Part shown: piece after piece, positions 7,397 through 13,692 of the stretch | How positions within the stretch are numbered: the first letter of the stretch is position 1 | Layout: each line of letters begins with the position of its first letter | DNA from: Nitrospirota bacterium | Lineage (GTDB): Bacteria; Nitrospirota; Thermodesulfovibrionia; Thermodesulfovibrionales; JdFR-85 | DNA: 13,692 nt | Direction: 5' to 3' | Assembly (NCBI GenBank): GCA_003232715.1 | Contig: QIJG01000057.1 | Location: 1-13,692, forward strand | Notes under the pieces: generated by a model | Database searches by the model: none | What the model saw: only the letters and a program-made list of their open reading frames with translations | What the model was told of the DNA's origin: nothing | Made by a program: the position numbers and the translations under genes

Positions 7397-8455
7397 ATGA
7401 ATATTGAGGAGAGACTGTCACATATCAAACCCGTGAGACGGGAGCTGTATTCAATAGCCCAAAGACGCCTTGATAACCTCACCAAGCCGCCCGGGAGTCT
7501 TGGAAGACTCGAGGAGTTCGCCGGAAGGCTTGTGGCTATCTATGAGACGGAGATGCCGGAGATACCGAAGAAGGTCGTCTTTACCTTTGCAGGTGACCAT
7601 GGTGTGGCCGAGGAGGGGGTTTCCGCTTATCCCTCAGAGGTGACCAGACAGATGGTCTTCAACTTTCTCAGTGGTGGGGCGGCAATCAATGTGCTTGCAA
7701 GACATGCAGGTGCTGAGGTCGTGGTTATCGATATTGGTGTGAACTTTGATTTTCAGGATTCTGAAGGACTTGTAAAGAAGAAGGTCGTGCATGGGACAAA
7801 AAACATGACAAAAGGGCCTGCAATGACAAGGGATGAGGCCCTGAGGTGCATGGAGGCGGGGATTGAGCTTGCCGGAGAATATGCAGAAAAGGGGTTTAAG
7901 GTTTTTGCCACAGGTGAGATGGGGATTGCCAATACCACCCCCTCATCGGCCATAGCTGCTGTTATAACCGGAAGGCCTGTTTCCGAGGTGACCGGCAGGG
8001 GGACGGGTATAGGAGATGAGGCCCTTAAGAAAAAGAGAGGGGTGATAGAGAAGGCCATCAGTCTTAACAGGCCGGACCCAAAAGACCCGGTTGATCTGCT
8101 CTCAAAGGTAGGGGGTACCGAGATAGGGGGGATTGCAGGGCTCTGTATCGGTGCTGCAGCACGGGGTATACCGGTTGTAGTCGATGGCTTTATATCCACG
8201 GCAGGCGCCCTCATTGCATGGTCTCTTAATCCTGTTGTGGCAGACTACCTCTTTGCAGCACATAACTCCCAGGAGACAGGACACAGGGCTATGCTTGAGC
8301 ATATGGGACTCCGGCCCATCCTTGACCTTGATCTCCGCCTTGGTGAGGGGACAGGCGCAGCGCTTGCCATGACCCTGATGGATGCAGGGCTCAAAATATA
8401 CAGGGAGATGGCAACGTTTCAGGAGGCGGCGGTTACAGGGGAGACGACCGGCTGA
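7397..8455 (+). CDS. cobT: CobT, nicotinate-nucleotide--dimethylbenzimidazole phosphoribosyltransferase
   Basis: Activates the cobamide lower ligand: transfers phosphoribose from nicotinate mononucleotide to dimethylbenzimidazole (or another base), giving alpha-ribazole 5'-phosphate. The 352 residues match the usual length. Motifs in order are [15 protein letters not shown] (28-42), [20 protein letters not shown] (63-82), [15 protein letters not shown] (171-185) with Glu174, GRGTGIGD (200-207), [11 protein letters not shown] (239-249), and [12 protein letters not shown] (313-324). Glu317 coincides in number with the catalytic base of the Salmonella enzyme. The ATG at 7397 has GGAGG ten bases upstream. 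It probably works with CobU and CobS on salvaged or de novo corrinoid. Which base it uses cannot be read from sequence. Confidence 0.96.
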   Translation: MNIEERLSHIKPVRRELYSIAQRRLDNLTKPPGSLGRLEEFAGRLVAIYETEMPEIPKKVVFTFAGDHGVAEEGVSAYPSEVTRQMVFNFLSGGAAINVLARHAGAEVVVIDIGVNFDFQDSEGLVKKKVVHGTKNMTKGPAMTRDEALRCMEAGIELAGEYAEKGFKVFATGEMGIANTTPSSAIAAVITGRPVSEVTGRGTGIGDEALKKKRGVIEKAISLNRPDPKDPVDLLSKVGGTEIGGIAGLCIGAAARGIPVVVDGFISTAGALIAWSLNPVVADYLFAAHNSQETGHRAMLEHMGLRPILDLDLRLGEGTGAALAMTLMDAGLKIYREMATFQEAAVTGETTG

Positions 8456-8473
8456 GCACACGGTTTCTCTATC

Positions 8474-8573
8474 TGTCATTCCGGCTCCTGTTCTCCGTAG
8501 TATTACGAAGGATGAATGTCCGGAATCGTTCTTTAAGACGGATTTACGACTCGTTCCACTTGCGGAAATGACA
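8474..8573. repeat. Inverted-repeat element in the cobT-cobS gap
   Basis: TGTCATTCCGG at 8474-8484 is matched by the reverse complement of 8563-8573 (TGTCATTTCCG) with one extra T, bounding a 100-nt unit. Inside it CCGGAATCG and related CCGGA segments recur. TGTCATTCCGG-bounded units of about this size are, from general experience, a frequent kind of intergenic repeat. No ORF in it is supported. Confidence 0.5.
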
Positions 8574-8586
8574 AATAAGCGTAGTT

Positions 8587-8605
8587 TATACACAGACTCT
8601 GTATA
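8587..8605. promoter_or_regulatory. 19-bp dyad just upstream of cobS, possible operator or hairpin
   Basis: The sequence TATACACAGACTCTGTATA is a near-perfect palindrome, pairing at eight of nine arm positions around a central A. It lies 13 bases before an ATG with a GAGGG Shine-Dalgarno sequence, the start of the mini-ORF that ends at the cobS TTG. It could be a repressor site or an mRNA hairpin controlling initiation. I cannot assign a regulator. Confidence 0.35.
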
Positions 8606-8631
8606 GCGAGGGTTTTGATGGTACAGTCACT

Positions 8632-9402
8632 TTGAAGGGCTTTTTACTTGCATTACAGTTTTTGACCATACTGCCCGTCAGACTCAGTGGCAGTATCTCC
8701 GGAAGGGATGTTGGCAGGAGTACTGCGTTCTTTCCCCTCGCAGGGCTGATCAAGGGAGGGCTGCTGGTCCTGGCCTATGCAGCGTTTGACCCTTTCCTGC
8801 CATCGGCGATTACCGCAGCCCTGCTGCTTATCGTCTCGGTCTTAATCAACGGCGGTTTCCACCTTGATGGCCTTGCAGATACATTTGATGCCATTGCCTC
8901 CGGAAAGCCGAGGCAGGGAAAACTCGATATAATGAAGGACAGCACGACAGGGCCGATCGGGGTTACGGCAATAGTGCTTGTCCTGCTATTAAAATACCTC
9001 CTGATTCTTGACTTATTCTCAATCAGTCCCATCCCATATCTCCTGCTCTTTCCTGTAATCGGTGCCTGGTCCATAATGGCAGCCATATTTCATGGCAGGA
9101 GTGCGAGGAAAGAGGGCCTCGGGTATCTACTTATCAAGGAGACAGGCGGGGCTCAATTCGTCTGCTCCGCGGTTATTGTAATGGTGATTTTTGTGTCGGG
9201 AAGGTATCTCTTAAACTACCTTGCCTTCCCTTCAATCCCCCTCTCGGCATTATTCGTAACTGCGGTATATCTCTTCACCCTGCCTTTAATAAAATTTTTC
9301 GGCAGGCATTTCAGCGGTCTTACAGGAGATAACCTCGGTGCAATATGTGAACTGAATGAGGTATTTTTTCTCCTGATAATAGCGGTGGTACATGGCGGAT
9401 AA
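8632..9402 (+). CDS. cobS: CobS, adenosylcobinamide-GDP ribazoletransferase (cobalamin-5'-phosphate synthase)
   Basis: Integral inner-membrane enzyme that joins adenosylcobinamide-GDP to alpha-ribazole (phosphate), completing the cobamide. The 256 residues are rich in hydrophobic segments and start with the typical MKGFLLALQFLTILPV. Conserved motifs are GGFHLDGLADTFD (74-86), IMKDSTTGPIG (100-110), and GLTGDNLGAICELNE (229-243), all expected to shape the metal-dependent active site. The only in-frame start is TTG at 8632, without a well-placed Shine-Dalgarno sequence. A five-codon frame MVQSL starts at ATG 8618, has GAGGG before it, and its TGA overlaps the TTG (TTGA). Either the mini-ORF couples translation to cobS, or one base is missing near 8631 and cobS really begins at 8618 as MVQSL plus one residue plus KGFLL. 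Start confidence is lower than identity. Confidence 0.93.
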   Translation: MKGFLLALQFLTILPVRLSGSISGRDVGRSTAFFPLAGLIKGGLLVLAYAAFDPFLPSAITAALLLIVSVLINGGFHLDGLADTFDAIASGKPRQGKLDIMKDSTTGPIGVTAIVLVLLLKYLLILDLFSISPIPYLLLFPVIGAWSIMAAIFHGRSARKEGLGYLLIKETGGAQFVCSAVIVMVIFVSGRYLLNYLAFPSIPLSALFVTAVYLFTLPLIKFFGRHFSGLTGDNLGAICELNEVFFLLIIAVVHGG

Positions 9403-9427
9403 CGGCAGAAAATGTTATAATTCCGCC

Positions 9428-9631
9428 ATGAATGTTACGGTAGACCAGGATACGTGTATCGGCTGCGGGGCCTGTGCAGAGATATGCCCTGCCGTATTTT
9501 TTCTTGATGAAGAGGTGGGTAAGTCAAGGGTAATTGATCCGGATGCCTGTGAGTATGCGGGCTGTTGCGAGGCTGCTGAGGAGAACTGTCCTGTTGAGGC
9601 TATAAGTATAGAGGGGGACCCAGGGTTTTAG
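9428..9631 (+). CDS. Small [4Fe-4S] ferredoxin
   Basis: A 67-residue soluble electron carrier. It has CIGCGACAEICP (Cys10, 13, 16 and 20) and a C-terminal CP (Cys54-Pro55) followed by VEAISIE, the pattern of single-cluster bacterial ferredoxins in which Cys10, 13, 16 and 54 bind one [4Fe-4S]. Cys20 with one of Cys41, Cys46 or Cys47 could form the disulfide known in several relatives. I chose ATG 9428 because MNVTVDQDTCIGC matches typical starts. An in-frame ATG at 9392, overlapping the end of cobS, would add 12 unconserved residues. The gene lies 25 nt after cobS and ends just before the nth coding region, suggesting cotranscription. The redox partner is unknown. Confidence 0.9.
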   Translation: MNVTVDQDTCIGCGACAEICPAVFFLDEEVGKSRVIDPDACEYAGCCEAAEENCPVEAISIEGDPGF

Positions 9632-9641
9632 GGACAGCGAT

Positions 9642-10283
9642 ATTCATAAGGTTATCCGTCTCCTCAGAAAACAGGTAAAGACCCTCAATGTCCCATGGCT
9701 TGAGGAGATGGCCGGGACTGAAAAGGACCCTTTTAAAGTACTCCTGTCCTGCATCCTCAGTCTGAGAACCCAGGACAGGACCACAGGCGAGGCATCGGGG
9801 AGACTGTTTACCCTTGCCTCCACACCTGAAGCCATGGCTTCCCTGAGTGAAGATGATATCCGGAAGGCCATATATCCAGTTGGTTTCTATAGAGTTAAGA
9901 CAGGACGGATAAAGGCACTGAGTGAGATTATAACCCGCAAATACAACGGCAGGGTGCCTGACACCATTGACGAACTTCTCAAATTAAAAGGTGTCGGCAG
10001 AAAGACCGCCAACCTTGTTGTCACCCTTGCCTACAATAAGCTTGGCATATGCGTTGACACCCACGTGCACAGGATTACCAACCGCTGGGGTTATGTCAGG
10101 ACAAAAAAACCCAAGGAGACCGAATTCGTCCTCAGGGAAAAGCTTCCAAGGCAATACTGGAAAGAAATAAACGGTCTCCTTGTAGCCTTTGGTCAGGGCA
10201 TATGCAAGCCCCAGTCCCCCTTCTGCAGTATATGCTGTATTAATGATTTCTGTGACAGGACTGGAGTTTCCCGCAGCAGGTGA
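9642..10283 (+). CDS. nth: Endonuclease III (Nth), DNA glycosylase/AP lyase with a [4Fe-4S] cluster; apparent ATT start
   Basis: Base-excision repair enzyme that removes oxidised pyrimidines and nicks the abasic site. It has the helix-hairpin-helix LKLKGVGRKTANLVV with the catalytic Lys, VDTHVHRI with the catalytic Asp, and the C-X6-C-X2-C-X5-C iron-sulfur motif in GICKPQSPFCSICCINDFC. The first ATG (9708) would give 191 residues and cut off conserved-looking N-terminal sequence (IHKVIRLLRKQVKTL then NVPWLEE). The frame is open back to a stop at 9609-9611 but contains no ATG, GTG or TTG upstream of 9708. An ATT at 9642 with AGGG eight bases upstream gives 213 residues, and then Lys121, Asp139 and Cys188/195/198/204 sit each exactly one residue after the E. 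coli positions. The start is therefore uncertain and the identity is secure. Convergent with the next gene, 16 nt apart. Confidence 0.9.
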   Translation: MHKVIRLLRKQVKTLNVPWLEEMAGTEKDPFKVLLSCILSLRTQDRTTGEASGRLFTLASTPEAMASLSEDDIRKAIYPVGFYRVKTGRIKALSEIITRKYNGRVPDTIDELLKLKGVGRKTANLVVTLAYNKLGICVDTHVHRITNRWGYVRTKKPKETEFVLREKLPRQYWKEINGLLVAFGQGICKPQSPFCSICCINDFCDRTGVSRSR

Positions 10284-10299
10284 TGTTTATGTGAAAGTG

Positions 10300-12495
10300 T
10301 CAGGTACAGGCACGGTCGGGATCGAGAAGGATGCGGCAGTCTGCAATGGAACATCCCGAGCCCTGTTCATGAACAATGAGGGGGTTGATATCCAGCTCAG
10401 CTATTTCCGGATTTTCAGTGGCCAGGGCCGAAAGCCGCATAAGGCATTTTTCCAGCTCCTCGATATCACGTAAAGGTGCCCCCCGGGCCCCTGTCAGCAT
10501 TGGATAGGCTTTAATGGAACGCACCATAAATTTTGCCCCGTTATGCCTGATCGGTGCAAGTCTGAAGCTGACATCCTTAAAGATCTCCACAAATATGCCG
10601 CCCAGGCCGAACATGAGAAGCGGGCCGAAAACTTTATGCCGGTTAATACCGAGAATCACTTCAGTCCCCTCGGCAGCCATCTGCTGAACATAAATGCCCT
10701 GTATCTGTGCCTCGGGCACGTTCTTGCGGACCGTAGAGATGATGGACTCAAAGGCAGCGACTGCTTCCTCCGGATTCCTGACCCCCACCCTGACTCCGCC
10801 CACATCGGATTTATGAATAACCTGGGGTGAAACAATCTTGAAAGCGCAGGCACCGAGTGACTTTACTGCCTCAGCCGCTTCCTCAGCAGTTGTGGCAAAC
10901 CGGGCCGGCAGCACAGGAAAACCATATGCTGCAAGTATTTCATTACCTTCCACTTCTCCCAGATATTTTATGCCGGAGGCCAGTGATTTCTCGATCATCT
11001 TTCTGGCCCTGGGCCTGTCGAATGTAAGTTCAAATTCCCTGGCATGGTGACGGTGAATCCAGTTGGAGTGCTGGTACAGGGCCCCCATGACCCGGGCCGC
11101 AGTCTCTGGAAACGGGTAGTGAGGAATCCCGTTTTCCTCAAGGATTGCAACACCCTTCGAGACATCTATCAAGCCCATAAAGGAGGCAACTACCGGTTTT
11201 CCGCTTTTTCGGGCCAGGTCCGGAATGATGGACGCTGTCTTCTCGATTTCGGTCATGGATTGCGGGGTAAGAATAAAGATGACACCGTCCACATTCTCAT
11301 CGTTTAATACCGCTTCAAGTGCTGCCCGGTACCGCTCTGAACCGGCGTCTCCGATAACATCCACCGGATTGTGAATGTTTGCAGTACTGGGTAAATGGCT
11401 TTTTAGTGCCTCTGTGGTCTTGTCGCTGAACCGGGCAAGTTTCAGGCCCGAATGAATGGTGACATCAGTGGCGATAATGCCGGGGCCGCCGGCATTTGTA
11501 ATGATGGCGATCCGGTCGGATTTGGGCAGTGGCTGGCAGCCGAAGGCAAGGGCGCAATCGAACAACTCCTCAATTGTCTGCACCCGGGAAACCCCGGACT
11601 GCTGGAAGAGGGCATTGTAAACAGCTTCAGTGCCTGCAAGTGATCCGGTATGGGAACTGACTGCTGCCGCCCCCTCAGCCGTTCTGCCTGACTTGATAGC
11701 CAGAATCGGGGTGGGATTATCTCCTCCGGTAATTTCGCGCACCGTTTTTATAAACTCAAAACCGTGGCGCAGTTCTTCCACGTATAGCATGATGACTTTT
11801 GTCAGGGGGTCTGCATGGAGGTAACGGATCAAGGCCAGCTCGTCCACATCGGCCTTGTTGCCCACGGAGATAAACTTTGAAAAACCCATATTTCTCTTGG
11901 CTGCAAAGTCCAGAACCGCTGTGCACAGGGCGCCGGACTGACTGATAAAGGCAATGTTCCCGGGATGGGCCTTTTGCCTGGCAAAACTGGCATTGAGACT
12001 CACAGGACCGTCTGTATTGATTACCCCAAGGCAATTGGGGCCCACAAGCCTGATATTGTTTTCCTGACAGACGGACAGGAGTTCTTGCTCTATTTCCGCC
12101 CCTGCCGGACCGGTTTCCCTGAACCCGGCTGACCCGGCTGAAATCACGATAATGCCTTTTACCCCCTTTTTTGCCGCCTCCCTGGCCACTGCCGGAGTGG
12201 ATGCAGCCGGAACAATAATAACTGCCAGGTCTACCGGGTCAGGTATATCAGAGATTGAAGGATAGGCCCTCACCCCGCAAACCGATTTCGCTTTCAGGTT
12301 TACGGGATAGAGAATACCGGAAAAGTTTCCCTGAAGAAGGTTTTTAAAAACAGCAAGACCCACACTTTCCGGACGGTTTGATGCACCGATAACCGCCACT
12401 GTCGAAGGGCAAAAGATGACATCCAGCCCCTCGGGAAATGCAGATTCCCTCTGTTTGCAGAGGGGAAAATCAGGAGATAGTGGAGAATCTGTCAT
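10300..12495 (-). CDS. Acetyl/acyl-CoA synthetase (ADP-forming), fused alpha-beta subunits
   Basis: Interconverts acyl-CoA + ADP + Pi and acid + ATP + CoA, typically for ATP formation from acyl-CoA in fermentative or anaerobic metabolism. The 731 residues comprise an N-terminal CoA-binding Rossmann domain (about 25-125, with VAVIGASNRPESVG and YPVN), two succinyl-CoA-ligase-like domains (about 140-480, with LVGPNCLGVIN, FISQSGAL and VGNKADVDE), and a C-terminal ATP-grasp domain (about 490-731). SSHTGSLAG places the expected phosphohistidine at His282. IHKSDVGGV contains His561, matching the second phospho-transfer histidine of this family. No GNAT acetyltransferase domain is present, which separates it from Pat-type protein acetyltransferases of about 900 residues. 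The ATG at 12495 has AGGA seven bases upstream. The acid substrate cannot be told. It is a lone metabolic gene downstream of parAB. Confidence 0.9.
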   Translation of the reverse strand: MTDSPLSPDFPLCKQRESAFPEGLDVIFCPSTVAVIGASNRPESVGLAVFKNLLQGNFSGILYPVNLKAKSVCGVRAYPSISDIPDPVDLAVIIVPAASTPAVAREAAKKGVKGIIVISAGSAGFRETGPAGAEIEQELLSVCQENNIRLVGPNCLGVINTDGPVSLNASFARQKAHPGNIAFISQSGALCTAVLDFAAKRNMGFSKFISVGNKADVDELALIRYLHADPLTKVIMLYVEELRHGFEFIKTVREITGGDNPTPILAIKSGRTAEGAAAVSSHTGSLAGTEAVYNALFQQSGVSRVQTIEELFDCALAFGCQPLPKSDRIAIITNAGGPGIIATDVTIHSGLKLARFSDKTTEALKSHLPSTANIHNPVDVIGDAGSERYRAALEAVLNDENVDGVIFILTPQSMTEIEKTASIIPDLARKSGKPVVASFMGLIDVSKGVAILEENGIPHYPFPETAARVMGALYQHSNWIHRHHAREFELTFDRPRARKMIEKSLASGIKYLGEVEGNEILAAYGFPVLPARFATTAEEAAEAVKSLGACAFKIVSPQVIHKSDVGGVRVGVRNPEEAVAAFESIISTVRKNVPEAQIQGIYVQQMAAEGTEVILGINRHKVFGPLLMFGLGGIFVEIFKDVSFRLAPIRHNGAKFMVRSIKAYPMLTGARGAPLRDIEELEKCLMRLSALATENPEIAELDINPLIVHEQGSGCSIADCRILLDPDRACT

Positions 12496-12551
12496 TGTTA
12501 TTTCCTATCATTCTATATGTCATGTACTGTTAAACAGAGATACTTTCGTAT

Positions 12552-12583
12552 ACCCGGGGAATGTGATCCGGGTTGTTTTTTTT
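12552..12583 (+). terminator. Terminator-like hairpin with T8 tract on the plus strand
   Basis: ACCCGG (12552-12557) pairs with CCGGGT (12568-12573) around a ten-base loop and is followed by TG and eight T residues (12576-12583). This has the form of an intrinsic terminator, with a short six-pair stem. It points along the plus strand, whereas both flanking genes (the acyl-CoA synthetase and parB) are on the minus strand, so it serves no annotated gene. Confidence 0.35.
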
Positions 12584-12637
12584 GCCGACTCTTATGATGT
12601 TAGCATTAAGAAGTCAAAAAATTCAATATCGCTACAG

Positions 12638-12656
12638 TGCTTCACGGTGAAAAGCA
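12638..12656. promoter_or_regulatory. parS-like palindrome downstream of parB
   Basis: TGCTTCACGGTGAAAAGCA is an inverted repeat whose core TTCAC-G-GTGAA resembles the parS core TTCACGTGAA with one inserted central G, and with one extra A in the right arm. It lies about 90 nt after the parB stop. Genuine parS sites are 16-bp palindromes without a spacer, so this is at best a degenerate site. It may also be chance or part of the adjoining repeat. Confidence 0.25.
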
Positions 12657-12657
12657 G

Positions 12658-12740
12658 TGCAGGATTGCTTCGTTGCTGACGATCCCTGCAATGACATTAC
12701 GAAAATTTTTTATGTGAAGTCCTGTGTAATCTGTGGATAT
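12658..12740. repeat. Intergenic repeat remnants between parB and the acyl-CoA synthetase gene
   Basis: TGCAGGAT (12658-12665) is mirrored by ATCCCTGCA (12682-12690) with a one-base bulge, enclosing GATTGCTTCGTTGCTGACG-type sequence. Further on (12719-12740) lies TCCTGTGTAATCTGTGGATA. Both resemble short repeats I know from gaps of many bacterial genomes. No ORF is supported in 12496-12747: the open frame at 12416-12679 overlaps the synthetase start antisense and looks non-coding. Confidence 0.35.
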
Positions 12741-12747
12741 ATTTGAA

Positions 12748-13578
12748 CTAAGCTCTCAGGATTTCAAGGAGCCTGTCAAGCTCATCAAGGCTGTAGTACT
12801 CTATCTCTATCTTACCTGCCTTGCCCCGGTGCTTTATACTAACCTTCGTCCCCATTGACCGTTTAAGACGCTCTTCAAGGGCTGCAATATCAGGGTCTTT
12901 TGCCTTCTGCTTCTTAGTCCCTCCTGAAGAGGTCTCCAGGAGACGCTTGCAGAGGGCCTCTGTCTCTCTCACACTGAGCCTCTTCTTTACTACTGCCCGT
13001 GAAACCTCCATCTGTGACTTTTTTGTGGGTAACGACACCATGGCCTTTGCATGGCCCATGCTGAGTCTGCCGTCATTAATCAGCCCTTTTACTTCCGGAG
13101 GAAGCCTCAGAAGTCTCAGGTAGTTTGCAATCGTTGCCCTCTCCTTTCCCACCTTTTTAGAGAGATCTTCCTGGGTATACTTGTGCTCCTCTATCAGTCT
13201 GTGAAAGGCATCTGCCGTCTCTATCGGATTGAGGTCATCACGCTGGATATTCTCAATAAGTGCAAGCTCAAGGGATTCTCCAGGCCCGCTGTCCTTAATC
13301 AAGGCAGGGATCTTCTTCAGGCCTGACAGGGCCGCAGCCCTCCACCTTCTCTCACCTGCTATAAGGTAATATCCGCCGTTCTCAGCCTTTCTGACCATGA
13401 CAGGCTGGAGGATACCCTTCTCTTTTATTGATGCTGTCAGCTCCCTGAGGGCCTGATCGTCAAAGATCTTTCTTGGTTGTTCAGGGTTGGGCTTTATTTT
13501 TTTTATCTCTATCTCCTGAACACCCTGCTGGCGGTCAGGAATCAGTGCGTCAAGACCTCTACCGAGTGCATCCTTCAC
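12748..13578 (-). CDS. parB: ParB/Spo0J-family chromosome-partitioning protein
   Basis: CTP-dependent DNA-binding clamp that loads at parS and works with ParA in chromosome segregation. The 276-residue protein begins [15 protein letters not shown], typical of chromosomal ParB. The N-terminal domain (about 20-115) contains [18 protein letters not shown], the CTP-binding box GERRWRAA (75-82) and [12 protein letters not shown] (109-120). The helix-turn-helix lies at about 135-160 ([20 protein letters not shown]), and a C-terminal dimerisation segment follows a Lys-rich linker (about 215-230). The start is GTG at 13578, with AAGGAG seven bases upstream. It overlaps the end of parA by 20 bases, so the pair is one operon and probably translationally coupled. 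Confidence 0.96.
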   Translation of the reverse strand: MKDALGRGLDALIPDRQQGVQEIEIKKIKPNPEQPRKIFDDQALRELTASIKEKGILQPVMVRKAENGGYYLIAGERRWRAAALSGLKKIPALIKDSGPGESLELALIENIQRDDLNPIETADAFHRLIEEHKYTQEDLSKKVGKERATIANYLRLLRLPPEVKGLINDGRLSMGHAKAMVSLPTKKSQMEVSRAVVKKRLSVRETEALCKRLLETSSGGTKKQKAKDPDIAALEERLKRSMGTKVSIKHRGKAGKIEIEYYSLDELDRLLEILRA

Positions 13579-13692
13579 TTAAAATCTCCTTTGCAAGTTG
13601 TAAATAGCTCTGAGCACCCCTTGAACGGGCATCATAGAGCATTACGGGCTTGCCAAAGCCCGGGGCCTCACTAAGTGTAACATTCCTTGGTA
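13559..13692 (-). CDS. parA: ParA/Soj-family partition ATPase, C-terminal end only; runs off the right edge
   Basis: Reading leftward from the window edge, the minus strand encodes [20 protein letters not shown] followed by [17 protein letters not shown] and a TAG at 13559-13561. R.NV.LSEAPSFGKP..YD..S.GA..Y..LA.E is the characteristic C terminus of the ParA/Soj family. Only about 43 residues are present; the Walker ATPase motifs lie outside the window. The gene contains the parB ribosome-binding site and overlaps the parB GTG start. Confidence 0.93.
   Translation of the reverse strand, partial: PRNVTLSEAPGFGKPVMLYDARSRGAQSYLQLAKEILSEGCTR

Noticed and set aside
8102..8593. Minus-strand 163-codon frame over cobT and the following gap
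   Set aside because: Mostly antisense to cobT and low in recognisable structure; its start lies in a repeat unit.
9392..9427. Earlier ATG for the ferredoxin, overlapping cobS
   Set aside because: Adds an unconserved 12-residue extension; MNVTVDQDTCIGC is a typical ferredoxin start.
10284..10299. Terminator between the convergent nth and synthetase genes
   Set aside because: The gap is only 16 nt and shows no hairpin or T-run.
12416..12679. Plus-strand 87-codon frame between the synthetase and parB
   Set aside because: Overlaps the synthetase start antisense and runs through the terminator-like hairpin and the parS-like palindrome; no ribosome-binding site or domain seen.

Overview
The window looks like a chromosomal segment of a Gram-negative bacterium, because it carries a type II secretion system with an outer-membrane secretin. 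An ADP-forming acyl-CoA synthetase, a small [4Fe-4S] ferredoxin and a cobamide assembly cluster suggest an anaerobic or microaerophilic lifestyle. The gene mix reminds me of Nitrospirota (Thermodesulfovibrionia-like) or the former Deltaproteobacteria, but this is an impression and not a taxonomic call. I see no tRNA, rRNA, CRISPR array, IS transposase or phage gene.

Layout. Positions 1-6277 (minus strand) hold a type II secretion operon in transcription order gspC-gspD-gspE-gspF-gspG-gspH, with gspH running off the left edge. Positions 6278-6594 are a divergent intergenic region. Positions 6595-9402 (plus strand) hold cobU, cobT and cobS, which activate cobinamide and attach the lower ligand. 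The two gaps inside this cluster are unusually wide and each carries an imperfect inverted repeat. A ferredoxin gene (9428-9631) and nth (endonuclease III, about 9642-10283) follow closely on the plus strand. Converging on nth, on the minus strand, is a 731-residue acetyl/acyl-CoA synthetase (ADP-forming). A repeat-rich gap of about 250 nt then leads to parB and the end of parA, also on the minus strand.

How the genes work together. GspC links the inner-membrane platform (GspF with the GspE ATPase) to the GspD secretin, while GspG and GspH are pseudopilins. CobU converts adenosylcobinamide to GDP-cobinamide, CobT makes the alpha-ribazole phosphate and CobS joins them. ParA and ParB act in chromosome partitioning.

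The main surprise is a set of reading-frame and start-codon anomalies. gspD is split by a -1 frameshift at C AAA AAG. gspH appears split by a +1 shift at a T5 run exactly inside its prepilin leader. nth has no ATG, GTG or TTG where homology says it should start, and an ATT with a Shine-Dalgarno-like sequence sits there. cobS has only a TTG start that overlaps the stop of a five-codon mini-ORF. These may be sequencing or assembly indels, real lesions, or recoding. The sequence alone cannot decide, but each can be tested simply.
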